The notes under the pieces are model-generated. The model was not told the DNA's origin. It saw nothing but the letters and a program-made list of their open reading frames with translations, and searched no databases. Positions 49,568-57,615 of a DNA stretch of 64,000 nt are shown here, piece by piece. Position 1 is the stretch's first letter, and the number at the start of each line of letters is the position of its first letter. The stretch comes from Cryptosporangium sp044454545. Its GTDB lineage: Bacteria; Actinomycetota; Actinomycetes; Mycobacteriales; Cryptosporangiaceae. The position numbers were made by a program, and so were the translations under genes. The stretch covers positions 434,001-498,000 of the forward strand of contig NZ_JBITDV010000006.1 of assembly GCF_044454545.1 (NCBI RefSeq). Reading direction: 5' to 3'.

Positions 49568-50119
49568 ATGACGGCACCGACCAGGCGGGCAGACGCTCAG
49601 CGCAACGCGAAGGCGCTGCTGGAGGCCGCGGCGGCGGAGTTCGTCACGTCGGGTGTCGAGGCGCCGGTGCGAGACATCGCGGCCCGGGCCGGCGTGGGGG
49701 TCGGCACGGTCTACCGGCACTTCCCGAGCCGCGCGGACCTGATCGTCGCGGTCTACCGGCACCAGGTCGAGGAGTGCGCCGAGGCCGGCCCGGCGTTACT
49801 GGCCGCCGAGGCCTCGCCCTATGCGGCGCTCGACCGGTGGATCGGCCTGTTCGTCGACTTCCTGGTCACCAAGCACGGGCTCGCCGCGGTCCTGCGCTCG
49901 GACGACTCGCAGTTCGAGGCGCTGCACACGTACTTCCTGGATCGGCTCGTGCCGGTGCTGACGGGCTTGTTCGAGGCGGCCGTGGCGTCCGGCGAGATCC
50001 GGTCCGATGTGGAGCCGTTCGCGTTCATGTACGCGGTGGGCAACCTGTGTGTCGGCAACGACCCGCGCTACGACGCCAGGCAGCTCGTCGGGCTGCTGAT
50101 CGCGGGGCTGCACCGGTAG
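49568..50119 (+). CDS. TetR/AcrR family transcriptional regulator
   Basis: 183 aa. HTH DAQRNAKALLEAAAAEFV, APVRDIAARAGVGVGTVYRHFPSRADLI; C-terminal SbtR-like domain (LDRWIGLFVDFLVTKHGL). It probably represses itself and the AKR-LLM operon through the two GGAACnnnGTTCC sites; the ligand might be an aldehyde or other AKR substrate, by inference. Confidence 0.88.
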   Translation: MTAPTRRADAQRNAKALLEAAAAEFVTSGVEAPVRDIAARAGVGVGTVYRHFPSRADLIVAVYRHQVEECAEAGPALLAAEASPYAALDRWIGLFVDFLVTKHGLAAVLRSDDSQFEALHTYFLDRLVPVLTGLFEAAVASGEIRSDVEPFAFMYAVGNLCVGNDPRYDARQLVGLLIAGLHR

Positions 50120-50186
50120 GAGCGGCGGGACGCCGGCCGGGGCGGGGCGCGCTGCCGTGCGGCCGCGGGCGGGGGAAGATGGGCCG

Positions 50187-50501
50187 GTGGGGGAGCAACC
50201 GGCGACGACCGAAGACGGGCATTTCGTCGTCATCGACGGGCGACGGTGGCGGGCCACCGATCCGGCGATCCCCGAGGACGTCGCCGCCGAGCTGCGGCGG
50301 GCGCTGATGGCCGCACGCCGGGACGTCGGGGCCGCGCTGCGCGCCGGGGACGATCCGGCGCCGGCCCGGGCGCGGGTGCAGGCCGCGAAGGTCGCGCTCG
50401 GCGAGCGCGGCACGCCGTGGTGGGAGCAGACCCTCGACGAACGCCGCCGCCGCTGGGAGCGACGCCCGGACCGAGACGCCCGGACGGAGACGCCGGGCTA
50501 A
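50187..50501 (+). CDS. Conserved hypothetical protein
   Basis: 104 aa, charged, no membrane segment. Conserved actinobacterial pattern DGHFVVIDGRRWRATDPAIP, AELRRALMAARRDV, ARARVQAAKVALGERG, PWWEQ. Function unknown. GTG 50187 has GAAGAT 6 nt upstream, a weak leaderless -10. The 3' end overlaps the convergent P450 gene by 4 bp. Confidence 0.7.
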   Translation: MGEQPATTEDGHFVVIDGRRWRATDPAIPEDVAAELRRALMAARRDVGAALRAGDDPAPARARVQAAKVALGERGTPWWEQTLDERRRRWERRPDRDARTETPG

Positions 50502-51712
50502 CCGGTGCGGACCGGCAGGCTGAGGAAGCCCTTGATGCTCAGGCTGTCGCGGTGCTCCGCACGCCCCGACCGGGAAAGCTCCGGGAAACGCCGCAACAGC
50601 GCCGGGAACGCGATCTGGGCCTCCAGACGCGCCAGCGGAGCGCCCAGGCAGTAGTGGATACCGCCGCCGAACGACAGCGGCGCGTTGTCGGCGCGATCCA
50701 GCCGCAACTGATCGGGGTCGGCGAACCGGGCCGGATCGTGATTGCCCGCACCCAGGTACGCCACCACCCGTTCGCCCGCGCCGACGGTCAGCCCGGCCAG
50801 CTCCACCGGCTCGGCGGTCACCCGCGAGCTCAGGTGCACCGGGCTGTCGAACCGCAGCAACTCCTCGACCCCGGACGGCGCCAGTTCCGGCTGCGCGGCC
50901 AGCGCCGCGGCCTGCTCCGGGTGGTCCAGCAACGCGACCAGGCCGTTCGCCAGCAGGCCGGTCGTCGTCTCGAAGCCGGCCGCGAACAGCAGCGCCGCGT
51001 TGGCCAGGATCTCGTCGTCGGTGAGGCGTTCGTCGGTGGTCTGGGCCTGCGCCAGCGCCGACAGCAGGTCGTCGGCCGGGAATCGGCGTCGTTCGTCGAG
51101 GAGCTCGGCGAGGTAGTCGCGGATCATCGCGGCGGCCGGGTCCGCCCGGGCGAGCACCGCGGGCGTGATCACCTCGAGCACCTGCGTCCAATCGCGCACG
51201 AGCGTCCGGAACTGCGCCCGATCGGCCTCGGGCACGCCCAGCAGCTCCCCGATCACCTCTACCGGCAGCGGAAACGCGAACGACTCCACAAAATCCACGT
51301 CGCCGCTCATCGCGTCCAGCAGATCGTCGACCAGCGTCTCGATCACCGGACGGAGGGTCTGGACCCGCCGGGGAGTGAACGCGGAGCTGACCAACCGGCG
51401 CAGACGGGTGTGGTCCGGCGGGTTGAGCAGCAGCATGGTGGTGAACATCTGCCGGAGCGCGGGGTGGTCCTCCCAGTCGGCGAAGCCGAGGAACGCCAGC
51501 ATCTCTGCCGGCGGGTGCACGAAACGGCCGTCGCGGACCACCGTGGTGCACTCGTCGTAGCCGGTCACCACCAGCGCACCGTCGTCCGCGCGGACGATCG
51601 GCGAGATCTCGCGCAGACGGGCGTACCGCGGGTAGGGGTTCTCCCGCCCGACCATCCGCGTCAGCTCGTCCAGCAGGAGGGACACTTCCGGACTTTGCAC
51701 GATCTGCGGCAC
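50498..51712 (-). CDS. Cytochrome P450
   Basis: 404 aa soluble bacterial P450. I-helix AGFETTTG with the oxygen-activating Thr, ExxR in VEELLRFDSP, and the heme loop FGGGIHYCLGAPLARLE with the axial Cys. The size and the HxxxR-like NPPDHTRLRRLVSSAFTPRR (C-helix) are as in CYP107/CYP105-type hydroxylases. No ferredoxin gene is next to it, so redox partners come from elsewhere. TAGGGT lies 6 nt before GTG 51712. Confidence 0.88.
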   Translation of the reverse strand: MPQIVQSPEVSLLLDELTRMVGRENPYPRYARLREISPIVRADDGALVVTGYDECTTVVRDGRFVHPPAEMLAFLGFADWEDHPALRQMFTTMLLLNPPDHTRLRRLVSSAFTPRRVQTLRPVIETLVDDLLDAMSGDVDFVESFAFPLPVEVIGELLGVPEADRAQFRTLVRDWTQVLEVITPAVLARADPAAAMIRDYLAELLDERRRFPADDLLSALAQAQTTDERLTDDEILANAALLFAAGFETTTGLLANGLVALLDHPEQAAALAAQPELAPSGVEELLRFDSPVHLSSRVTAEPVELAGLTVGAGERVVAYLGAGNHDPARFADPDQLRLDRADNAPLSFGGGIHYCLGAPLARLEAQIAFPALLRRFPELSRSGRAEHRDSLSIKGFLSLPVRTG

Positions 51713-51718
51713 CCGCCC

Positions 51719-51724
51719 ACCCTA
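51719..51724 (-). promoter_or_regulatory. -10 element of leaderless P450 gene
   Basis: TAGGGT on the minus strand, 6 nt before GTG 51712; no ribosome binding site. Confidence 0.6.
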
Positions 51725-51782
51725 GTGGACGGTGCTCGCCTCCCAGGGAGAAACGATCCGCCGGTGGCGGCGTCGTCCCAGG

Positions 51783-52055
51783 TCAGTCGTGTTCGCGGAC
51801 GATGGCCTCGGCCAGCGCGCGGAGCTGCTGCCGGTCGGGGTTGAAGCCGGCCGCGATGTCGGGGTGCAGGCCCGCCTTCGCCTCGGTGGTCAGCGCGGCC
51901 ATGACCTGGTCGATGCCCTCGCCGGAGTAGGCGGCGCCGACCTTGTCGGCCGCGGCCTTCAACGCCGAGGTGAGCTGGTCCTCGAGTGGTCCGCGCAGCT
52001 TGCGCGCGGCCGGGCTCAGCGTGTCTTCGTCCAGGCTGACGTGCGGCTCGACCAT
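51783..52055 (-). CDS. Hypothetical protein
   Basis: 90 aa, mostly helical, not recognised: LSPAARKLRGPLEDQLTSAL, GEGIDQVMAALTTEAKAG, FNPDRQQLRALAEAIVR. No signal or membrane segment. ATG has GGAGGAACCC upstream, a good ribosome binding site, which supports translation. Lies between P450 and methyltransferase genes on the same strand, but gaps of 33 and 70 bp give no clear operon. Confidence 0.6.
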   Translation of the reverse strand: MVEPHVSLDEDTLSPAARKLRGPLEDQLTSALKAAADKVGAAYSGEGIDQVMAALTTEAKAGLHPDIAAGFNPDRQQLRALAEAIVREHD

Positions 52056-52088
52056 GGGTTCCTCCGGGAGATCGTGGCGTCGTATGCG

Positions 52089-52829
52089 CTATGACCCCGA
52101 ACGGCCGTTTTCATGCGCGAGTTTCCGCGCGAGGACCAGGAGGTATCGGTTGCTGCCGTCCCGGTACCGGCCCGCACCGTCCAATTCGGCCGACGTCACG
52201 GTGAAACCGGCGGCGGTCAGGTCGGCGCTCACCGCGGGCAGCCGGCAGTCGCGGTAGTACATGACGAACGGCGGACGCCATACCGCGTTCCGGATCCGCA
52301 TCCCCGCGTCGAAGCCCAGCGTCGCCCAGTACCAGGCATCCGAGCGCGGCGGCGGTGCCTCCATCGCGAACGTGAACAGCCCGCCGGGCCGCAGGGTCCG
52401 GTGGACACCCGCGAAGACCGCGGGCCGTTCGGACGGCAGGAAATGCCCGAGCGCTCCGAACGTGACCGCGAGATCGACGCGGTGGCGGGCGAACGGTAGC
52501 GCGCGGGCGTCGGCGCGAACCCAGGTGGCGTCGGGGTGGGCGGTGCGGGCCTGGGCGAGCATGCCGGCGCTGAAGTCGACGCCGGTGACGCTCCCGCGGC
52601 ACACCGATTCGAGCACTCCGACGCCCGCGCCGGTGCCGCAGCAGACGTCGAGGCCGTCGCCGAACGGGCCGAGCCCGGTCAGTACCTCGAGCATCGCGTC
52701 GAGGACGTCGGCCGCGGTGCGGAACGGGGTGTGGTCGAACTTCGGCGCGAGCAGGTCGTAGCCGTGTTCGACCGAGGAGAACGCTTGCACGGACAGTTCG
52801 CGCAGCGACGGACCCCGGGGCGAGAACAC
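52089..52829 (-). CDS. Class I SAM-dependent methyltransferase
   Basis: 246 aa. Motif I LDVCCGTGAGVGVL near 59-72, acidic loop VTGVDFSAGML, VRADARALPF (motif II) and the post-II LRPGGLFTFAMEAPP. UbiE/Methyltransf_11-like small-molecule methyltransferase; substrate unknown. GTG 52829 with TAGGCT 6 nt upstream. It follows the TetR gene on the same strand by 9 bp, yet has its own promoter element. Confidence 0.83.
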   Translation of the reverse strand: MFSPRGPSLRELSVQAFSSVEHGYDLLAPKFDHTPFRTAADVLDAMLEVLTGLGPFGDGLDVCCGTGAGVGVLESVCRGSVTGVDFSAGMLAQARTAHPDATWVRADARALPFARHRVDLAVTFGALGHFLPSERPAVFAGVHRTLRPGGLFTFAMEAPPPRSDAWYWATLGFDAGMRIRNAVWRPPFVMYYRDCRLPAVSADLTAAGFTVTSAELDGAGRYRDGSNRYLLVLARKLAHENGRSGS

Positions 52830-52835
52830 GGTCCG

Positions 52836-52841
52836 AGCCTA
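52836..52841 (-). promoter_or_regulatory. -10 element of leaderless methyltransferase gene
   Basis: TAGGCT on the minus strand, 6 nt before GTG 52829; it overlaps the stop region of the TetR gene. Confidence 0.55.
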
Positions 52842-53420
52842 GGGGAGAGAACCGGCGCGGGCCCGCAAAAGCCCGTCCACCCCGTGCCGGAACGTCTCGC
52901 CGACGGTGGTCGGGTCGGTCAGGCACCCGGCGGCCATCGCGCCGTCCCGCAGCATGACGAAGTGCCGGGCCGCGGGCTCCGGGGGCGTGTCGGCGGTCTG
53001 GGCCAGCAGGCCGGTGATCGTGTCGAGGAACCACTGCCGGTGAGCCAGCACCACCCGGTGCACGGGGTGCTCGGGGTCGGGGTACTCGGCGACCGCGTTG
53101 AGGAACGCGCAGCCGCGGAAACCCGGCGTGCGGAGGTCGTGGGCGATGCCCGCAGCGATGGCGCGGATCACCTCTTCGGGCTTCAGGCCGCTCGCGATCA
53201 CGGCGTCGACCTGGGCGCGGATCGCGCGGTCGACGTCGTCCAGGTAGGCCACGACCAGGTCTTCCTTGCCGGGGAAGTGGCGGTAGAGGGTGGCCCGGGT
53301 GATCTGGGCCTCCGCGATGATGCGGTCGATCCCGACCGAGTGGATGCCCTCGGTGTAGAAGATCCGGGTCGCGGTGGCGAGCAGGCGGCTGCGTGCTTCG
53401 GAAGGCTTCCGGTCGCTCAT
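52839..53420 (-). CDS. TetR/AcrR family transcriptional regulator
   Basis: 193 aa. HTH ARSRLLATATRIFYTEGIHS, VGIDRIIAEAQITRATLYRHFPGKEDLV; C-terminal domain with GCAFLNAVAEYPDPEHPVH, as in the YxaF/LmrA-like group. Divergent from a small membrane protein gene. Two AGAACGTTCGGTCT-type sites (inverted to each other) in the gap are its likely operators. TACGCT lies 8 nt before the ATG. Confidence 0.87.
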   Translation of the reverse strand: MSDRKPSEARSRLLATATRIFYTEGIHSVGIDRIIAEAQITRATLYRHFPGKEDLVVAYLDDVDRAIRAQVDAVIASGLKPEEVIRAIAAGIAHDLRTPGFRGCAFLNAVAEYPDPEHPVHRVVLAHRQWFLDTITGLLAQTADTPPEPAARHFVMLRDGAMAAGCLTDPTTVGETFRHGVDGLLRARAGSLP

Positions 53421-53440
53421 GGTTGCCCAGCGTAGCGGAT

Positions 53441-53503
53441 AGAACGTTCGGTCTTGACAAGTAGCCAGGGCGACCGGGATCGTGTCGGTAGACCGAACGT
53501 TCT
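53441..53503. promoter_or_regulatory. Two inverted 14-bp operators between TetR and membrane protein genes
   Basis: AGAACGTTCGGTCT at 53441-53454 and its exact reverse complement AGACCGAACGTTCT at 53490-53503. Each contains the palindrome GAACGTTC. Distance centre to centre is 49 bp. They flank both promoters of the divergent pair. Confidence 0.75.
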
Positions 53504-53519
53504 GTCACTTGGAGGTCCT

Positions 53520-54077
53520 GTGATCACCGCTCTTCGGCGGCTGTACTTCGTCCGGTTCGGGTTCGCGGTCGTCTGGGCAGCCCTGGTGGTTGCGACCGGG
53601 TCCGAACTGGGCGCACTCGGCACGACGTTGCTCGTGGTGTACCCGCTGTTCGACGTGGGGGCCGCGGTCGTTGATGCCCGGTCGTCCCGGCCGGTCGCGG
53701 GGCTGCCGGTCGGGGGGCTGCCAGTCGCGGGGCTGTACGTGAACATCGTGATCAGCCTGCTCGCCGCGGCCGGGCTGGCGTTCGCGGGCGCGTCCGGGGT
53801 GCCGGCCGTGCTCCGGGTGTGGGGCGCCTGGGCGGTCGCGGCCGGGCTCGTGCAACTCGTGGTCGCGGTGGGACGGCGCCGGCTCGGCGGGCAGTGGCCG
53901 ATGATCCTCAGCGGCGGTCTCTCCACGATCGCCGGAACGACGTTCGTCCTGCAGGCGGGCTCGTCCGACCCGACCCTGAATTCGCTGGCCGGGTACGCGA
54001 CCCTCGGGGGGATCTTCTTCCTGGTCTCGGCGATCCGGCTGCGCCGCGCCGCTCCGGAGCGAGTGCCCGCCGGCTAG
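53520..54077 (+). CDS. DUF308-like integral membrane protein
   Basis: 185 aa, six membrane segments (about 9-25, 31-49, 66-90, 96-117, 123-139, 151-166). Pattern GQWPMILSGGLSTIAGTTFV and GYATLGGIFFLVSAIRL near the end is typical of this small membrane family. Function unknown; such genes are often under a divergent TetR repressor, as here. GTG 53520 with GGAGG 4 nt upstream. A 15-bp direct repeat (gtcggggggctgcca-like) codes GLPVGGLPVAGL. Confidence 0.75.
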   Translation: MITALRRLYFVRFGFAVVWAALVVATGSELGALGTTLLVVYPLFDVGAAVVDARSSRPVAGLPVGGLPVAGLYVNIVISLLAAAGLAFAGASGVPAVLRVWGAWAVAAGLVQLVVAVGRRRLGGQWPMILSGGLSTIAGTTFVLQAGSSDPTLNSLAGYATLGGIFFLVSAIRLRRAAPERVPAG

Positions 54078-54475
54078 CGACCGGCGTCGATGACCGGTTT
54101 GACGTCGACGATCGGGGTGCCGTCGACGGCCTCCAGGTCGGCTACCCGGATCCGCAGGCCGGCGATCGCCAGCACCCGGACCCGGTGCAGTCCGATCGGG
54201 TTCGGGCGGTCGGCCGACCGGGTGCTGAACACCCCGGTCATCGGGTTCCGCGGATCGTCACGCGGATGCACGGCCACGACCGACCGATCGGCCCGGTGCA
54301 GCCAGGTGAACACGAACACCTCGTCACCGATCGACAGGTTCCGCAGGCCGACCGCGACCGCCGGATCGAACACCAGCCACGCGTCGGGGCTGCCTTCCAC
54401 CCCTTGCTTGGGCGCGCTCTGGGTCTCGTCCAGCGGCGATTCCACGACACCGATCGGCCGAAGGTCGTAGGTCAT
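54074..54475 (-). CDS. TrmO/TsaA-like SAM-dependent methyltransferase
   Basis: 133 aa beta-barrel methyltransferase of the UPF0066/TrmO family. DLRPIGVVESPLDET at the start, LSIGDEVFVFTWLHRADR, FSTRSADRPNPIGLHRVRVL is the family signature (R, PNP, GLH). E. coli TrmO methylates t6A37 of threonine tRNA; this shorter protein lacks the C-terminal domain, so the substrate may differ. ATG has GGAGGACCC upstream. Overlaps the convergent gene by 4 bp. Confidence 0.83.
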   Translation of the reverse strand: MTYDLRPIGVVESPLDETQSAPKQGVEGSPDAWLVFDPAVAVGLRNLSIGDEVFVFTWLHRADRSVVAVHPRDDPRNPMTGVFSTRSADRPNPIGLHRVRVLAIAGLRIRVADLEAVDGTPIVDVKPVIDAGR

Positions 54476-54514
54476 GGGTCCTCCGTTGCGGCGGGACGGT
54501 GGGGTGCTGCCCTC

Positions 54515-54892
54515 TCAGCCCTGGCGTAGCGCGTCGACGTCCAGAAGGGACCAGACCTCGGCGATCCGGTTCTCCCGGAATCGGTAGAACACGTGCTCGC
54601 CGAACGTGACCCGGGTCCCGGTCGGTTCCCGCCCTTGGAACGGCTCCACCGGCGTGCAGTCGAAACGCAGCCGGCAGGCGACCTGGTCCCCGTCCACGAC
54701 CAGGTTCTGGACGTCGTAGAGGAGGTCGGGAATCCGGCGGGCGTCGTCCTCGAGGAGCGAGCGGTACTCGGCCAGCGTCATCGGGCCGTCGTTGTAGACG
54801 AGTTCATCGGCGACGTACCCGGCCAGGTCGTCGAACCGGCGACTGTTCAAGGTCGCGAGATACTCGAGATAGTGGCTTCGCAGATCGACCAT
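54515..54892 (-). CDS. Ester cyclase / SnoaL-like polyketide cyclase-fold protein
   Basis: 125 aa NTF2-like alpha+beta barrel. LRSHYLEYLATLNSRRFDDL, YVADELVYNDGPMTLAEY and VFYRFRENRIAEVWSLLD are family hallmarks. Most members are uncharacterised; the name does not imply a polyketide pathway here. TAGCGT lies 6 nt before ATG 54892, so probably leaderless. Confidence 0.8.
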   Translation of the reverse strand: MVDLRSHYLEYLATLNSRRFDDLAGYVADELVYNDGPMTLAEYRSLLEDDARRIPDLLYDVQNLVVDGDQVACRLRFDCTPVEPFQGREPTGTRVTFGEHVFYRFRENRIAEVWSLLDVDALRQG

Positions 54893-54898
54893 GGGGCC

Positions 54899-54904
54899 AC
54901 GCTA
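54899..54904 (-). promoter_or_regulatory. -10 element of leaderless ester-cyclase gene
   Basis: TAGCGT on the minus strand, 6 nt before ATG 54892; no ribosome binding site. Confidence 0.6.
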
Positions 54905-54989
54905 ACCGTTCGCTTTCGGCACCTGTCGTGGCCGTATCGTTCGTTTCCGGGCTGTCGGGCCGGCGAGCGCGGTTGGCAGGCTCGTACTC

Positions 54990-55601
54990 ATGCCTGACGA
55001 CAAGGTCAACAGGGTGCTGCGGCTGTGTGTCGGCGGCGCGCTCGATTCCGCGACCGACGAAAACCTGGGCGCCGCACTGCGTGCCGCGGTGACCAGCGGA
55101 CACGCCGCGGTCCACGTCGACGTCAGCGCGGTCACGTTTCTCGCGTCCTCGACGGTCGACGAGCTCGAACGGACCGCGCGGACGGCGGCCGAGTACGGGT
55201 GCGAATTCCGGCTGGTCAACCCGGGCGAACTGACCGCGATTATCCTCGACGTCACCGGGGCCTGGCCCACCCTCTGCGGCCCGGACGCCCGGCCGCCGCA
55301 GCCCCGACGTCGCCGGGCCGGTCGATACGCCGCCCGAGCCGAGGCCCCCGCGGCCGAGGTTGTCGCGGCCGAGGCCGTCCGGGCCGAGGCCGGCTGCACC
55401 GGGCGGGCGGCCGGGGTCCCGCCGGTACGAGGGCGGCCGGCGGGGCCCCTGGCGCGAGGGCGGTCGGCGGGACCTCTGGTACACGCGCCGCACCTCCGGG
55501 CGGACGCCGAACTCGCGATCGCCCGCGCCGACCGCATCCGCCGGGAGGCCCGCGAACTCCTGCGCCGGGTCAACCCTCGCGAAGAGTCTGACTCGGAGTG
55601 A
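54990..55601 (+). CDS. STAS-domain protein (anti-anti-sigma-like) with long low-complexity C terminus
   Basis: 203 aa. STAS domain at about 5-95: VLRLCVGGALDSATDENLG, VHVDVSAVTFLASSTVDEL with Ser-Ser at the phosphorylation loop. The following 90 residues are rich in Arg, Ala and Pro, then a helical tail (AELAIARADRIRREARELLRR). Single STAS proteins bind anti-sigma kinases of the RsbW type; no such kinase gene is adjacent. The 3' end overlaps the AraC gene by 32 bp. Confidence 0.75.
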   Translation: MPDDKVNRVLRLCVGGALDSATDENLGAALRAAVTSGHAAVHVDVSAVTFLASSTVDELERTARTAAEYGCEFRLVNPGELTAIILDVTGAWPTLCGPDARPPQPRRRRAGRYAARAEAPAAEVVAAEAVRAEAGCTGRAAGVPPVRGRPAGPLARGRSAGPLVHAPHLRADAELAIARADRIRREARELLRRVNPREESDSE

Positions 55602-56535
55602 CGCGGTAGGCCCGGCGGTACAGGGCGGCGAACCGGCCCGGGCTGGGGAATCCCCACCGGCACGCGACGGCGGTCACGGTCGTCGTGGCCGGATCGGCCG
55701 CACGCAGGGCCTCGTGCGCCCGGCTGAGCCGGACGCGTCGCAGATACTCCATCGGGGTCAGGTTCAGGTGCCGCCGGAACGCGAGCTGAACCGCCCGGAT
55801 GCTGACGTGGGCCGCCCCGGCGATGTCGGCCACGGCCACGTCGTCGTGGGCGCGGTCCTCGATGAACGCGATCGCGCGCCGCAGAGCGTCCGGATGGGCG
55901 TCGTGCCGGTCGGCCGCGGCGGGATCAGTGAACGCCGTATTCGGGAAAGCGGTCAGTGTCGCGGCCGCGAGCATGCGCGCGGCGCTACCGATGATCAGCG
56001 GCGCAGCCGCGGCCTCCGGGTTGGCGAGCAGATCGGCGACGTAGCGGCGGGTGGCCCACCAGTGTGCGGCGGAGGCCGCGTTCACCGGTTCGTATCCGGT
56101 GAAGCGGATCGGTGCCGGCTGCCGGTCGGGAGCGCCGGCCGCGATCTGCGCGAGCAGCACCGGGTCGATGAGGCAGTTCTGGATCTCGCCGCTCATCCAG
56201 TGCGAGGAGTGGGGGCGGTCGGGGTCGTTCATGAGGAAGATCGCGCCGGCGTCGTAGTGCCGATCGGCGCCGTGGGTGGCCCGGGCCAGCTGGGAGGTCA
56301 CCGTCCTGGTCACGAGCAGCTTGTTCAGGGGCTCGACCTCGAACTGGAGGTCGGCCGACTGGTAGACGGTCTCGAGCGCGAACACCCCCGCGTCGATGCG
56401 CTTGTGCCGCAACACCTGCTGCTCGGCCGCCCCGCGCATGCGCATCGACGTGCCGTAGACCTCGATGAGGAACTGCTCGACCCCGTCAGCGCTGGAGAAA
56501 TCGAATTCTGAGATGCGTGGGGGCGCTGGTTGCAC
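55570..56535 (-). CDS. AraC family transcriptional regulator (tandem copy 2)
   Basis: 321 aa. N-terminal AraC-binding-like sensor domain (about 10-200) and two C-terminal HTH motifs: VAVADIAGAAHVSIRAVQLAFRR and VTAVACRWGFPSPGRFAALYRR. GTG 56535 with GAGGAGCGTCC upstream. Placed 9 bp after a second AraC gene of the same architecture on the same strand; clearly a tandem duplication that has diverged. Confidence 0.86.
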   Translation of the reverse strand: MQPAPPRISEFDFSSADGVEQFLIEVYGTSMRMRGAAEQQVLRHKRIDAGVFALETVYQSADLQFEVEPLNKLLVTRTVTSQLARATHGADRHYDAGAIFLMNDPDRPHSSHWMSGEIQNCLIDPVLLAQIAAGAPDRQPAPIRFTGYEPVNAASAAHWWATRRYVADLLANPEAAAAPLIIGSAARMLAAATLTAFPNTAFTDPAAADRHDAHPDALRRAIAFIEDRAHDDVAVADIAGAAHVSIRAVQLAFRRHLNLTPMEYLRRVRLSRAHEALRAADPATTTVTAVACRWGFPSPGRFAALYRRAYRVTPSQTLREG

Positions 56536-56544
56536 GGACGCTCC

Positions 56545-57519
56545 TCACTTGCGCAGCGTGTGGCTGGGGAGCACGCCGAACCGTCGTCGGTAGGCCGCGG
56601 CGAACTGTCTCGCGCTGGCCCAGCCCCAGCGACGCGCGACCGTGGCGACCGTGACCCCGTTCGCCGGATCGGCGTCGCGGAGTTCCTGGGCGGCGCGCTC
56701 CAAGCGGATCCGCCGCAGGTAGCCGATCGGCGTCGCGTCGACGTGACGCCGGAACGCGTACTGCAACGCTCGCCCGCCGATGCCCGCGGCGACCGCGATC
56801 TGCTCCAGCGTGAGCGGCTGGTCGGCGTGCGCCTGGATGAACGCGGCGGCCCGGCGGACCGGTGCGGCGCCGACCCAGCCCGGACCGGGCCGGTAGGCGC
56901 CGGTCAGCGCGCTGTTCGGGAACACGTGCAGCGCGGTGATCGCGGCCGTGCGGGTCAGCTCCTCCGACAGCAGGGCGTCGGGGGCCGGTGCGTCGTCGGA
57001 CAGCAGGATCGCGCTGGTCAGGTTCACCAGCGCGGTCCACTGGCGGGCGAGCGCCGTCGAGATCGGCCGGGTCGAGTCGAACCGGAGGTCGGCCGGGCGG
57101 ATCCCGGCCGTCTGCTCGGCCGTCTGGGCCATCCGCGTCGCGGGGAGCTGGAGGGTCCGTACGCCCATGTCGAACAGCTCGACGTCGAGGGGGCTGCCGA
57201 GCGGGTAGAAGTAGTTGTCGCCGGCGTGCAGCAGCGTTTCCTCGCAGCCGTTCACGACCCGGAGGCGGCCGTAGCGGATCGACAGGAAGACGTAGTGGTC
57301 GAACGGATCGGTCAGCGCGTTGTAGTCGACGTTGGAGCGGACCTCGCCGGCGGCGATGCCGGTGTGTTCGGCGACCGTCGCGGTGAACCGGGCGCTCCGG
57401 TCCGAGCCGAGGAAGCGCATGCGGTTGCCGACGTAGATCTGACGGATGAACTCCTCGGTCTCCGCCTCGTCGCGCGTCGAGATGCGGAACCGGTGCACGG
57501 GGTCTACTGCGTCGTCCAT
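56545..57519 (-). CDS. AraC family transcriptional regulator (tandem copy 1)
   Basis: About 324 aa. Same layout as the next gene: N-terminal sensor (RISTRDEAETEEFIRQIYVG, YDALTDPFDHYVFLSIRYG region) and HTH pair LTLEQIAVAAGIGGRALQYAFRR, VATVARRWGWASARQFAAAYRR. ATG 57519 or GTG 57531; GGAGG overlaps the GTG, so the ATG 11 nt later is more likely. The SGNH hydrolase gene ends on the same strand 96 bp upstream. Confidence 0.86.
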   Translation of the reverse strand: MDDAVDPVHRFRISTRDEAETEEFIRQIYVGNRMRFLGSDRSARFTATVAEHTGIAAGEVRSNVDYNALTDPFDHYVFLSIRYGRLRVVNGCEETLLHAGDNYFYPLGSPLDVELFDMGVRTLQLPATRMAQTAEQTAGIRPADLRFDSTRPISTALARQWTALVNLTSAILLSDDAPAPDALLSEELTRTAAITALHVFPNSALTGAYRPGPGWVGAAPVRRAAAFIQAHADQPLTLEQIAVAAGIGGRALQYAFRRHVDATPIGYLRRIRLERAAQELRDADPANGVTVATVARRWGWASARQFAAAYRRRFGVLPSHTLRK

Positions 57520-57615
57520 GGCCAGGGTCACCTCCGGAGGGGAGCGGGACCCGGTCGCCGCTGCCGCGGAGATCCTACGGACGAAAACCCCGTTAACGCC
57601 GCCCCGCTCTCCGGG

